A stretch of DNA of 64,000 nucleotides from Mariniradius saccharolyticus AK6 (GTDB taxonomy: Bacteria; Bacteroidota; Bacteroidia; Cytophagales; Cyclobacteriaceae). The position numbers and the translations under genes were made by a program. Below, one piece after another: positions 34,264 through 42,610 of the stretch. A model generated the notes under the pieces. It saw nothing but the letters and a program-made list of their open reading frames with translations, had not been told where the DNA came from and did not search any database. The stretch is from positions 1-64,000 of the forward strand of contig NZ_AMZY02000006.1 of NCBI RefSeq assembly GCF_000330725.2, written 5' to 3'. Position 1 is the first letter of the stretch. Each line of letters opens with the position of its first letter.

Positions 34264-35142
34264 ATGCAGATTTCGAGTTCACCTTTTCAACTGATTGAAT
34301 CCAGGAAAAAACGCAACTTCGTTATCAAGCTGATTCTTTACCTGACACTGTTGGTCGCTGCCAGGTCAATCCCCGCCTATCAGGAGCTTTTGGACAAATT
34401 TACCGGAATCAGCAGCCTCCACGGCGCTATCCTGTTTCTGCTTGGCGGCAATATCCTGATTTCCTTGGCGAGGATTTCCGTCGTCAGGTTCTACATGCGC
34501 AAGGCAAAGGACGAACGGACCCACGGCAATTTCCTGCTGGGAATCGCCTGGATTTCCAATATACTGAATTCCGTCATCATTTTGATCTCCATCATGCTGG
34601 CCTTCGACATCCAGCCGTTGGAGTTCCTGACCGGGCTGACCATCGTCGCGGCGGCGATAGCGATCTTGACGAAGGACTACTTTACAAACGTCATCAATGG
34701 GTTGATACTGATGTTTACCGACCAGTTTTCCCTGGGAGACACGATCAAAATCGGCGATCAAACCGGCATCATCGATGATATCACTTTACTTAACGTTGTG
34801 ATCAAGAAAGACGACGGACAGCGTCACATTGTACCCAACAACCTTATCCTCAACACCCAAGTGACCAATTTGGGCCAACTCGACCACAAAAACATAGAGT
34901 TTGTCATGGACATAACCCATGACAAAAAACTGGAAGTGGAGCGGCTGCAGGAATTACTTGAAAAAAGGTTTGAACAGGAAATCAAAGATGGGAAGATATT
35001 GACGATCAAACCCAAGCTGATGGAAATACAGAAGGACTTCAGCAAGATCAAAGTCACCCTGGAAGTACCGATGGACCAGGATCCATCCGTTGAAAGCCAG
35101 CTTCAGGAATTTTTATTGAAACTGAGTCATGGCGGGTACTAA
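34264..35142 (+). CDS. MscS-type mechanosensitive channel
   Basis: 292 aa with three to four N-terminal membrane helices. The pore-lining TM3 and the beta domain follow: FLTGLTIVAAAIAILTKDYFTNVINGL, then FSLGDTIKIGDQTGIIDDITLLNVVIKKDDGQRHIVPNN (about 125-200), as in MscS. It acts as a tension-gated safety valve in the inner membrane. The stop overlaps the ATL gene by 14 nt. Confidence 0.92.
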   Translation: MQISSSPFQLIESRKKRNFVIKLILYLTLLVAARSIPAYQELLDKFTGISSLHGAILFLLGGNILISLARISVVRFYMRKAKDERTHGNFLLGIAWISNILNSVIILISIMLAFDIQPLEFLTGLTIVAAAIAILTKDYFTNVINGLILMFTDQFSLGDTIKIGDQTGIIDDITLLNVVIKKDDGQRHIVPNNLILNTQVTNLGQLDHKNIEFVMDITHDKKLEVERLQELLEKRFEQEIKDGKILTIKPKLMEIQKDFSKIKVTLEVPMDQDPSVESQLQEFLLKLSHGGY

Positions 35143-35467
35143 GGAAAACTACTTTGATTTGGTGTACCAAGTTGTACGCCTGATTCCCCGGGGGCGCGTG
35201 ACATCATACGGCGCCATCGCCAACTATCTTGGTATCAAGAGCGGGGCAAGAATGGTGGGCTACGCGATGAACGCAGCCCATGCCCACTTGGATGTCCCGG
35301 CACACAGGGTCGTCAACCGTGTGGGCGTTTTGACGGGCAAGCATCATTTTGCTACTCCCACCCAAATGCAGGAAAGCTTGGAAGCCGAGGGTGTGAAAGT
35401 GGAAAACGACAGGATTCTCGATTTTGAAAAGGTTTTTTGGGATCCCAATACTTTGACGTTAGACTGA
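35129..35467 (+). CDS. Alkyltransferase-like protein (ATL)
   Basis: 112-aa MGMT-fold DNA-binding domain: GRVTSYGAIANYLG, ARMVGYAMNAAH, then VPAHRVVNRVG. The PCHR motif of alkyltransferases reads PAHR, so the methyl-accepting Cys is replaced by Ala. ATL proteins bind O6-alkylguanine, flip it, and recruit nucleotide excision repair instead of removing the alkyl group. Overlap with mscS by 14 nt. Confidence 0.92.
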   Translation: MAGTKENYFDLVYQVVRLIPRGRVTSYGAIANYLGIKSGARMVGYAMNAAHAHLDVPAHRVVNRVGVLTGKHHFATPTQMQESLEAEGVKVENDRILDFEKVFWDPNTLTLD

Positions 35468-35583
35468 AAAAAACCTCCTTTTTTGGTCCCTGGTCATAAA
35501 AACCTGATTTTTTCAACACTTTTTGGCCCGATTGTTTAAAAAGTGTATGCTTTTTGTAAGAATCCGTAAAAAACAGTCTGATT

Positions 35584-35952
35584 ATGGATTACGCGCTCAA
35601 AAGCCATATTGCCGAAAACCTGCGCAAGCACCGGGTGCTAAGAGGTTATACCCAAGAGTACATCGCCGAATTTTTGGGCAAGAAGGACTATACGGCTTAT
35701 TCCCGCTACGAGCAGGGCCGCTCCAACCTCAAGATGGAAGATGCGATCAAGTTGGCGGATCTGTATGAAGTGGATGTGCAGGAATTGATCTCCGTCAGTC
35801 CATCGGTCAACCACCACAACGGCGAAAACGGCAAAAAACCAAGCGGCATGGTTTCGGTGTTGGTGGATTTGGATGGCACAAGCGACAAGTTGGACAGCCA
35901 TATCCAACGCCTCAAGAAAATCAATGACCTGATTGCGAAGCAGGAGATTTGA
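35584..35952 (+). CDS. XRE-family HTH regulator
   Basis: 122 aa: helix-turn-helix in residues 8-65 (LRKHRVLRGYTQEYIAEFLGKKDYTAYSRYEQGR split over the HTH), a flexible linker and a C-terminal amphipathic helix (LDSHIQRLKKINDLI) that may dimerise. It has no obvious coregulated neighbour: the gene downstream is convergent. Confidence 0.88.
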   Translation: MDYALKSHIAENLRKHRVLRGYTQEYIAEFLGKKDYTAYSRYEQGRSNLKMEDAIKLADLYEVDVQELISVSPSVNHHNGENGKKPSGMVSVLVDLDGTSDKLDSHIQRLKKINDLIAKQEI

Positions 35953-35987
35953 TCGGGGAGGAGGAAAATTCGACCGGAAAAAGTAGG

Positions 35988-37430
35988 CTATCGCTTTCTC
36001 GCGAGATAGAGTCCAAAGAACATCAACAATCCATTTAGAATAAGGACCTCAAAGCCAAATTTGTATCCCCAAAGCCATTCTTGGGAGTTTTTTGAAATGA
36101 TGTAGGCGATCAGGGGTGCAGCAACCGCCAAGTAGGGAACCCATTTGTCCTTCACCTGCATTTTGGTAAACAAGCCAAAGGCATACAAACCCAATAACGG
36201 CCCATACGTATAGCCCGCAATCACAAATACCGCGTTGATGACGCTTTGGTCATTGATCCAGCGGAAAAATAGGATGGCAAAAAACATCAGCGCCGTAAAT
36301 CCGATATGCACCCGCTTGCGCACGGCAACCTGTTTTTCCTTTGGATACCTTTTCTCTATCTCGAGAAAATCAAAACAAAACGAGGTCGTCAGGGCTGTCA
36401 AGGTGGAATCCGCACTGGAATAGGCGGCCGCAATGATGCCCAGGACAAATACGATTCCCACAAAAGCAGAAAAATACTGGGTGGCAAGCATCGGATACAG
36501 ATCATCCGTCTTAGAGGGGATCGGAATACCTTTTACTTCGGCGTATTGGTACAAGAGTACGCCAAGCGATAGGAAAAGCAGGTTGACGATCACCAATATG
36601 ACGGTAAACCAAAACATGTTTTTCTGTGCATCGCCGATATTGCGGCAAGTCAGGTTCTTTTGCATCATGTCTTGGTCGAGACCGGTCATGACAATCGTGA
36701 TGAATGCACCCGATGCAAACTGCTTGAAGAAGTTGGTACTTGAGCGCCAATCCCAGTTGAAAACCTCTGACCTGGGGTCGGATACGACGGCCTCCAGAAA
36801 CAAGCCAATGCTGGAAATTCCGATTTCCTTTCCAATCAAATAGATACTGATGACTACCGCCAAGAGCATGAAAAGGGTCTGCAGGGTGTCTGTCCAGACC
36901 ACCGTCTTGATGCCACCGCGATGCGTATACAACCAAATCAAAGAAACCGTGATTAGGACCGAAACCCAAAAGGGGATTCCGAAGTTGTCAAATAGAATCA
37001 ATTGAAGTACCCCTGCCACGAGGAATACCCGGATGGAGGAGCCCAAAGTCCGGGAAAGGATGAAGAAAAAAGCACCCGTCTTGTAGGACCAAAACCCGAA
37101 CCTATCGTCCAGGTAGGAATAGATCGAGACCAGGTTGAGGCGGTAATACAGTGGCAGCAGCACCTTGGCAATCACAAAGTAGCCGAGTGTATAGCCGATG
37201 ACTATTTGGAAATAGTGAAAACTTGTGTTGCCGACTTCCCCGGGTACGGAAATGAATGTGACGCCGGAAAGTGAGGCACCAATCATTCCGAAAGCCACCA
37301 AAAACCAAGGGGACTGACGATCGCCGGTAAAGAATGTATCCTTCGAGATATTGCGCGAAGTGAGGATCGAAATCAGAAAAAGCATGGCGAAATACACGCC
37401 AATGACAATCAAAACCGTTGTGGAGTCCAT
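35988..37430 (-). CDS. Sodium:solute symporter (SSS family)
   Basis: 480-aa polytopic transporter of the LeuT fold, about 13 helices. SSS landmarks are GASLSGVTFISVPGEVG near the N-terminus, a TDTLQTLFML helix, and AAAYSSADSTLTALTTSFC around residues 335-353 for sodium coordination. Substrate not determinable. I start at ATG 37430 (MDSTTVL), where the first membrane helix begins; the upstream codons overlap the divergent clpS and are not membrane-like. Confidence 0.9.
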   Translation of the reverse strand: MDSTTVLIVIGVYFAMLFLISILTSRNISKDTFFTGDRQSPWFLVAFGMIGASLSGVTFISVPGEVGNTSFHYFQIVIGYTLGYFVIAKVLLPLYYRLNLVSIYSYLDDRFGFWSYKTGAFFFILSRTLGSSIRVFLVAGVLQLILFDNFGIPFWVSVLITVSLIWLYTHRGGIKTVVWTDTLQTLFMLLAVVISIYLIGKEIGISSIGLFLEAVVSDPRSEVFNWDWRSSTNFFKQFASGAFITIVMTGLDQDMMQKNLTCRNIGDAQKNMFWFTVILVIVNLLFLSLGVLLYQYAEVKGIPIPSKTDDLYPMLATQYFSAFVGIVFVLGIIAAAYSSADSTLTALTTSFCFDFLEIEKRYPKEKQVAVRKRVHIGFTALMFFAILFFRWINDQSVINAVFVIAGYTYGPLLGLYAFGLFTKMQVKDKWVPYLAVAAPLIAYIISKNSQEWLWGYKFGFEVLILNGLLMFFGLYLARKR

Positions 37431-37471
37431 TTTGGGCGGGGAGTCGATTGCGCTAAATTGTCCATAATAAT

Positions 37472-37479
37472 TAACTTTG
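37472..37479 (+). promoter_or_regulatory. TAnnTTTG element at the clpS start
   Basis: TAACTTTG with TTG 21 bp upstream. If used, transcription would begin almost at the ATG 37484, which would favour a leaderless message or a later start at ATG 37511. Confidence 0.3.
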
Positions 37480-37483
37480 CAAA

Positions 37484-37777
37484 ATGAGCCAATCTGTTGA
37501 AACCTATCCAATGCTAGAGGAAGTCGAGTTGTTGCTCGAAGAGCTTATCGATACGGATGAGTGCGAGTTGGTGGTATTCAATGACGACATCAATACCTTT
37601 GAGCATGTCGCCAAGGTATTGGTCAGGGTCTGCCAACATACTCCCGAGCAGGCAGAACAGTGCACATTGATCATCCACTACAAAGGCAAGTGTACCGTGA
37701 AAAAAGGCAGCAAGACCAAATTGAAACCCATGTGCCAGGCTATTCTGGATGCGGGCATTCAGGCTGCGATTATCTAA
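37484..37777 (+). CDS. clpS: ATP-dependent Clp protease adaptor ClpS
   Basis: 97-aa N-degron adaptor that delivers substrates to ClpA/ClpC. The binding pocket is recognisable: VVFNDDINTFEHVAKVLV, then CQHTPEQAEQCTLIIHYKGKC. 12 nt ahead of recR, so likely cotranscribed. ATG 37484 is the longest start; Met10 (37511) would also keep the core domain. Confidence 0.93.
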   Translation: MSQSVETYPMLEEVELLLEELIDTDECELVVFNDDINTFEHVAKVLVRVCQHTPEQAEQCTLIIHYKGKCTVKKGSKTKLKPMCQAILDAGIQAAII

Positions 37778-37789
37778 AGACTATCCTCA

Positions 37790-38413
37790 GTGAATTTCCC
37801 CTCCAAGCTTATCGAAAATGCCGTGAATGAAATCAGCCGTCTGCCCGGTATAGGGAAGAAGACTGCGCTGCGGCTTGTCCTGCACTTGCTGAAGCAGAAG
37901 GAAAACACGACTATTGAGTTGGCCGATTCACTGATCGCTTTGCGGACCAAGGTAAGGTATTGCCAGGTGTGCCACAATGTGGCCGAAGGGGAAATCTGCG
38001 ATATCTGTAAAAGCCACCGACGTGACAAGTCGATCATTTGTGTCGTGGAAGACCTCCCGGATGTGATGGCAATCGAAAATACGGGACAATTTCAAGGCCT
38101 TTACCATATCCTTGGCGGGGTGATTTCCCCGATACAGGGCGTTGGTCCAGATGATCTCAAGATAGAGTCCCTGATCAAAAGGGTGTTTGAATCCCAATCA
38201 AGCGGAGAAGCGGTCCAGGAAGTGATATTGGCCTTGCCTGCCACCATGGAAGGAGATACGACTGCGTTTTTTATCACCCGTCGACTCAAGGAAACCGGCA
38301 TCAAGGTCAGCACGATTGCCCGTGGGATTCCTGTCGGAGGCGAATTGGAGTATACCGATGAGGTTACCTTGGGAAGGAGTATTTTGACTAGGGTAAATTA
38401 TTCCCTGGATTGA
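37790..38413 (+). CDS. recR: Recombination protein RecR
   Basis: 207-aa RecF-pathway mediator that loads RecA onto gapped DNA with RecO/RecF. Visible: N-terminal helix-hairpin-helix (SRLPGIGKKTALRLVLHLL), the C4 zinc finger (CQVCHNVAEGEICDICK) and the Toprim domain (ICVVEDLPDVMAIE; the HILGGVISPIQGVGPD loop). Start is GTG at 37790 (VNFPSK); no better start is available. Confidence 0.95.
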   Translation: MNFPSKLIENAVNEISRLPGIGKKTALRLVLHLLKQKENTTIELADSLIALRTKVRYCQVCHNVAEGEICDICKSHRRDKSIICVVEDLPDVMAIENTGQFQGLYHILGGVISPIQGVGPDDLKIESLIKRVFESQSSGEAVQEVILALPATMEGDTTAFFITRRLKETGIKVSTIARGIPVGGELEYTDEVTLGRSILTRVNYSLD

Positions 38414-38476
38414 AAAAAGCCTTTGTGCAAACAAAACAGGTTTCTATATTTGAACTCCCATTCGGAAACAGTCATT

Positions 38477-38606
38477 GGGATCTAAGCTCATCCACGATAG
38501 CTATCGGGAGGTTTAGAGCGCTGCGGGTTTATTTCTTTATTGGGATCTTAGCTCATCCACGATAGCTATCGGGAGGTTTAGAGCGCTACGGGTTTCTTTC
38601 TTTATT
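38477..38606 (+). pseudogene. Two tandem broken 5' copies of tRNA-Val carrying a palindromic insert
   Basis: Two 65-bp units (38477 and 38542) repeat the first ~30 nt of the tRNA-Val that begins at 38607, again 65 bp on. In each, the D-loop GTTG is replaced by the near-palindrome TCCACGATAGCTATCGGGA (38491-38509 and 38556-38574), and the sequence leaves the tRNA before the anticodon. They cannot fold as tRNAs. Confidence 0.85.
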
Positions 38607-38681
38607 GGGATCTTAGCTCAGTTGGTTTAGAGCGCTGCTTTGACAGAGCAGAGGTCATGGGTTCGAATCCCTTAGATCCCA
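38607..38681 (+). tRNA. tRNA-Val (GAC)
   Basis: 75-nt cloverleaf: acceptor GGGATCT/AGATCCC with discriminator A, D-stem GCTC/GAGC, anticodon stem CTGCT/AGCAG around TTGACAG (anticodon GAC), T-loop TTCGAAT. The T-stem has one T-T mismatch (ATGGG/CCCTT). CCA is not encoded. It is the only intact copy in the cluster of fragments. Confidence 0.93.
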
Positions 38682-38691
38682 CTTTCTTTTT

Positions 38692-38752
38692 GCTTTGACA
38701 GAGCAGCAGTCATGGTCCACGATGGCTATCGGGACGAATCCCTTAGATCCCA
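38692..38752 (+). pseudogene. Broken 3' copy of tRNA-Val carrying the same palindrome
   Basis: Repeats the tRNA-Val sequence from GCTTTGACAG to the acceptor end, with the T-loop GTT replaced by TCCACGATGGCTATCGGGA (38716-38734). It lacks the 5' half. Confidence 0.85.
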
Positions 38753-38760
38753 CATTTTTT

Positions 38761-39466
38761 CTCGCAAAGACAGCAGAGGCGCAAAGAACGCAAAGGAGCA
38801 GTGATCAGTTGGCAGTAGCAGTTAGCAGGGATATCTTGGCGGCATTAGCGTCTTGGCGACTTGGGGTGCATGAGCGGTTCTCGCAAAGACAGCAAAGGGG
38901 AAGAGAACGCAAAGGGTCAGCGATCAGTTGGCAGTAGCAGTTAGCAGGGATATCTTGGCATTATTCGCGTCTTGGCGACTTGGCGTGCAATCATTTCTCG
39001 CAAAGACAGCGAAGGGGCAGAGAACGCAAAGGGTTAGTGAGCAGTTGGCAGTAGCAGTTGGCAAGCATTCAAGGTGACATTTATTCGTGCGTCCGTGGCT
39101 ATTTTTTCTACCATTGATATACTGGTGATTCGTCACCCTGAGGAACGAAGGGTCTCCTCAATTTAGGAGATGCTTCTCCCGTACGGCTGTCGGGATCCGC
39201 AGGCTACGGTTCAGCATGACGGGACGCAGGCTAATCTCCTCTCCGTAAATGCCAAATTTTAAAACCACGCAATGGCAGTTGGCTGTAGCAGTTGGCAGAT
39301 ATCTTGGCGGTATTAGCGTCTTGGCGACTTGGCGTGCATCATTTTTCTCTCGCAAAGACAGCAAAGGGGCAGAGAACGCAAAGGTTCAGTGATCAGTAGT
39401 CAGTCCCAGTTGGCAGAGTTATCTTGGAGTTATTCGCGTCTTGGCGACTTGACTTGCATCAGTCCA
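38761..39466. repeat. Degenerate ~118-bp direct repeat array, gene-free
   Basis: Units start with CTCGCAAAGACAGC at 38761, 38880, 38997 and 39349; a partial unit begins near 39268. Each contains, in order, an AGAACGCAAAGG segment, heptamer-like CAGTGAT/CAGTTGG/CAGTTAG words, a TATCTTGG segment and CGTCTTGGCGACTTGG. Periods are 119 and 117 bp for the first pair of steps. No open frame has coding character; the zone between recR and the next gene holds no gene except tRNA-Val. Confidence 0.82.
39131..39232. repeat. Dispersed-type element with internal palindrome, splitting the 118-bp array
   Basis: A stretch from CGTCACCCTGAGGAACGAAG to CAGCATGACGGG, a word set I recognise from intergenic repeats in many Bacteroidota. 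Inside it sits TCCCGTACGGCTGTCGGGA (39177-39195), a variant of the palindrome found in the tRNA-Val fragments. Confidence 0.6.
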
Positions 39467-39520
39467 TCAGCACCCTTTGCCCCTTATTTTTCTTTGCGAG
39501 CGGTGTAAACGCTAAAATCC

Positions 39521-40462
39521 TCATCTACTCTCAATCTTAATCGACCCGCCGGATGTCTCCAAGGTGACGGGCACGCCGCCTCCCTTGACCGTGCCACGAA
39601 TGGAACCATCCGTGCGTACGCCCTCAAAATTTGCAAGCTGGGAGGAGACACTTCCCCCCTTGGCATCCAATTGCATGCCTTGGCCTGCTGGCAGGGAAAC
39701 GGAGATACTACCCCCGCTTGCCTTCATCGAAACCTCATCGGAGAGCGCCAACAAGGATGCCTTGATACTCCCCCCACTTGAATTGGCCACCAACTTTCCA
39801 GACACCTCGGTTAGCGTGATGCTGCCACCCGAGGAGTTTACCTGTAGGCTGCCGGAAATTTGCTCCACCTTTACGGACCCACCGGAGCTGTCCAAGGTCA
39901 AATCTCCCTGAAAATTGCTGGCAGTGAAACTTCCCCCCGAGCTTTTGGCCGTCATGCTACCGCCGCAGTCGCTTATTTTGATGCTGCCGCCGCTGCTTCG
40001 GAGGGTATGTTCGCCCGACACTCCGGTCAAGGCGATGGAACCACCGCTGCTTTGGAAGCTGGTGGACATGTTTTTGGGAACCTTGACCTGCAGGTCAAAC
40101 TGGAGGTTGTTTTTCCAGTTGCCCATGTTGGATTTCTTGGATTTGATCGAAACGTAGACGGTTGAGCCTGTTTGGACCGCATCGACTTCATAATCGGCGA
40201 GCTTGTCCTGAATGGTTGCGTCCATATGGTCAACTGTCTTGCCGTTTTGGCGGACAAAGACCTCCACATAGACTTTATCCTGCTCCCAAGCAGAGACATT
40301 CATGCTGGAGCCAGCGGATTGGATATCGAGTTGCTGGACGCCCTTGCCGGCAAACTCCTTGGCCAAGTAAGGGTCTTGGAATTTGTCAAAGGCTTCGAAT
40401 CCCCAGGTCATCAGGGGCATGGTCAAAAGGTAGGCTGCGAGTACAAACTTGATGGTTTTCAT
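39521..40462 (-). CDS. Secreted beta-helix repeat protein (DUF4097/GIN-like)
   Basis: 313 aa with a signal peptide (cleavage near TWG-FEAF) and about ten repeats of an SSGGSI-type turn spaced 18-20 residues apart, covering residues 135-310. Each repeat gives short strands and an SGGS turn, as in right-handed beta-helices of the DUF4097 family. Role unknown, likely periplasmic or surface-exposed. ATG 40462 (MKTIKFVL) starts the signal peptide; upstream codons are not conserved-looking. Confidence 0.82.
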   Translation of the reverse strand: MKTIKFVLAAYLLTMPLMTWGFEAFDKFQDPYLAKEFAGKGVQQLDIQSAGSSMNVSAWEQDKVYVEVFVRQNGKTVDHMDATIQDKLADYEVDAVQTGSTVYVSIKSKKSNMGNWKNNLQFDLQVKVPKNMSTSFQSSGGSIALTGVSGEHTLRSSGGSIKISDCGGSMTAKSSGGSFTASNFQGDLTLDSSGGSVKVEQISGSLQVNSSGGSITLTEVSGKLVANSSGGSIKASLLALSDEVSMKASGGSISVSLPAGQGMQLDAKGGSVSSQLANFEGVRTDGSIRGTVKGGGVPVTLETSGGSIKIESR

Positions 40463-40885
40463 GGCAATGTCGAAAAAGCGTTGGTTACATCGTTCCTTAT
40501 TCCAAAGCGGTGCCAAGAACGTTATGCCCCAAATTGGCTTGCTGAGGCTGTTTTCCCATCACCGCCTGTTCGAAGCCATCAATTTTTGACCGCAGGCGGA
40601 CGGTGGGGAAAGCGCCTGCACAAACTGGACAATCCAAAAAAACAGAGACTGAATAATTTGGAATTAGTTATCAATTTACTATATTTATCGTCATCACCCT
40701 GTTGGTGGCGAGTCAAATGCCGCTAAGTACCCTTTATGGTACGCCTTAGTAATAGGTCACCCCTTCCGTATACACGGAATATGGTTAGGTGATACACGGA
40801 ATATCCTTAGCTGATACACGGAATACCACTAACTGGGTATAGAGACATCATTAGGACAAACATAGATTTAGAATAGAGCAAGGTT
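40463..40885. other. Gene-free interval upstream of the unknown 245-aa gene
   Basis: 423 bp without a credible gene. It holds a stem GTACC/GGTAC inside TAA...TTA (about 40720-40748) and the three 22-bp repeats described separately. The part 40640-40700 is AT-rich and may include a promoter, but no clear TAnnTTTG is seen. Confidence 0.6.
40771..40836 (+). repeat. Three head-to-tail 22-bp repeats
   Basis: Units start at 40771, 40793 and 40815, each opening with TACACGGAATA followed by a variable part containing TTAG or CTAA and a TGA/TGG end. Exact 22-bp spacing (about two helical turns) 50-115 bp before a start codon suggests protein-binding sites or iterons. Confidence 0.7.
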
Positions 40886-41623
40886 ATGGCAAAGGTGATT
40901 GGAATACCGCTATTTGTGGGGACGGTAGGGAATCTTACTATCTACAAGACCAAAGACGGTATGTTGGCCCGGCAAAAGGGCGGCCCATCGCGGCAACAGG
41001 TGAAGCATTCGAAGCAATTTGAAAACTCCCGTCGGGCATCGGCGGAGTTTGGCGAGGCATCGCGGTATGCTGGGAAGCTAAGGCGGGCGGTATGGCCCAT
41101 CCTGTACCCGATGCGCAGTCAGTCGCTGAACGGGCGGCTGACGGCCAAATTCCGTCAGGTGCTATTGGCAGACCCGGTCCATGGCAAGGGGGAAAGGAAA
41201 GTCCTGAGTGGGAATCTTGGACTGCTGCGGGATTTTGAGTTTGGGGACGATTACCATGTCACCGGACAGCTGCGTGGCCTTCCCAAGGTATCCGCTGGGG
41301 ATGTGGTGCTACTTGACTTCGCTGGTCTGGGTACGGTCAAGCGCGTGGCGGGGGCACAGTATGTGCAGGTAGTCGCGGGCCTTGTGGCCTTGCAAGAAAA
41401 AACCGACTCCTGGCCCGAGTGGCATTTTTCCCAGCCACTGCCCCTCGACAGTCCCCTCAGTGAATTGGACCTACGCGAAATCCCGATTCCCCCGGTCCCA
41501 GCCGAAACTCCCCTGCTACTCGTCCTCGGTACCCGCTATTTCCAATCCTTGGCCCAAGGCAGCTATCCTTTGACAGAGGGTGTGGCGGTGAGGGTGGTTG
41601 CTATTTTGGATGAAAGGATTTAG
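40886..41623 (+). CDS. Unknown protein, Bacteroidota-type, GC-richer than neighbours
   Basis: 245 aa, soluble, no signal peptide. The N-terminal part is basic with a pattern G-T-V-x-N-L-T-I-Y-K-x-K-D-G-M-L-A-R-Q-K-GGPS, then EFGEASRYAGKLRRAV; the C-terminal half is strand-rich and proline-rich. Similar N-termini (short GT-V...ARKKGG segments followed by an EF-G helix) occur in uncharacterised, often multicopy Bacteroidota proteins. The codons are visibly richer in G/C than the surroundings, which may point to transfer. No function assigned. Confidence 0.75.
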   Translation: MAKVIGIPLFVGTVGNLTIYKTKDGMLARQKGGPSRQQVKHSKQFENSRRASAEFGEASRYAGKLRRAVWPILYPMRSQSLNGRLTAKFRQVLLADPVHGKGERKVLSGNLGLLRDFEFGDDYHVTGQLRGLPKVSAGDVVLLDFAGLGTVKRVAGAQYVQVVAGLVALQEKTDSWPEWHFSQPLPLDSPLSELDLREIPIPPVPAETPLLLVLGTRYFQSLAQGSYPLTEGVAVRVVAILDERI

Positions 41624-41909
41624 GAAAATAATGGCAGCCAAGCTGCTAGAATAGAACTTTTTTGACTTTCTGGGCCTGTGAGCTATGCCCCAAATCGAGA
41701 TATCGACGTGTCAGGGGCATTGAGTTTACATATTTTTTTCAGAAAATCCGTGACCCCTGATGGTGGAATTGATATTACCGCATTTTCATTGGTCGTCAAA
41801 AATTCAGGCTTCAGTCGGGATTTTATTGGGCTGGTCCAGACTTTTTATCCCAGGTCATTTGCCTGATCTACTTTTGGATCATCATTTAAAAACAAACAAA
41901 CTACACACA

Positions 41910-42527
41910 ATGAAAAAGTCAATTTTAACACTTGCAGCTCTTTTGAGCATGGGAATGATGACCGCTTTTGGGCAGGAATCAATGACGCAATCGGTAAAGC
42001 CAGTAGGCTTTTATGGACAGGTAATCAACGAATTCATTTTTACGAAAAAAGCATCTCCTGTTAGGAACCATTACAGCATTGGTACCGAATTGGGACTTAG
42101 ATTTCAGGACAAAGTATTCGTAGGGTTGTACTACACCAACTCCATCGTACCGACAGATCTTTGGAGGCAAACGCCGAACAATGCATTGGACATGAAGCAG
42201 GTGCATTACGGTCTATCAGCAAGCTACGTGCAAGATTTCGGTGGGCTTTTCTATGGAAAAGTTGGATTGAGGGCTGCCTACGCCGATATCAAGCAAGATT
42301 ACACGATCACCAAAGAGAACGGCACCGTAGTCAACAAAGCAGAAAGCAGAACCAATTCAATCGCGCTGTCACCTGATTTGAGAATCGGTGCGCACATCAC
42401 ACGCTGGCTCGATATCGAGGCGGGCGGCACTTACCGCGTTAACGTCAGAAACCATGAAAAATGGGGCATTTCGACCCAGGATTTCAATGGCTGGGGCGGT
42501 ACACTTTCTGTAAAGGCAAAATTCTAA
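41910..42527 (+). CDS. Outer-membrane beta-barrel protein
   Basis: 205 aa with a signal peptide (AFG-QESMT) and about eight amphipathic strands, closing with the aromatic-terminated strand GGTLSVKAKF. Size and pattern suit an eight-stranded OmpW/OprF-N-like barrel. The frame is open upstream but ATG 41910 begins a canonical MKKSILTLAALLS signal. The 41624-41909 gap contains an imperfect TCAGGGG/CCCCTGA inverted repeat (about 41710-41760) and no gene. Confidence 0.8.
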   Translation: MKKSILTLAALLSMGMMTAFGQESMTQSVKPVGFYGQVINEFIFTKKASPVRNHYSIGTELGLRFQDKVFVGLYYTNSIVPTDLWRQTPNNALDMKQVHYGLSASYVQDFGGLFYGKVGLRAAYADIKQDYTITKENGTVVNKAESRTNSIALSPDLRIGAHITRWLDIEAGGTYRVNVRNHEKWGISTQDFNGWGGTLSVKAKF

Positions 42528-42546
42528 TCCCTTCCATCACCAACCT

Positions 42547-42577
42547 AGCCGGTTCATTCGAGCCGGCTTTTTTTATC
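42547..42577 (+). terminator. Terminator after the barrel gene
   Basis: AGCCGG/CCGGCT stem with a 10-nt loop and a T7 tract. Confidence 0.85.
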
Positions 42578-42610
42578 CCCATCTTTCCAACTATCAAAAC
42601 AATTAAAGCG

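Noticed and set aside
38695-38937. Small open frame in the tRNA-Val repeat zone
   Set aside because: Consists of tRNA fragment and 118-bp repeat sequence; not preserved between repeat units.
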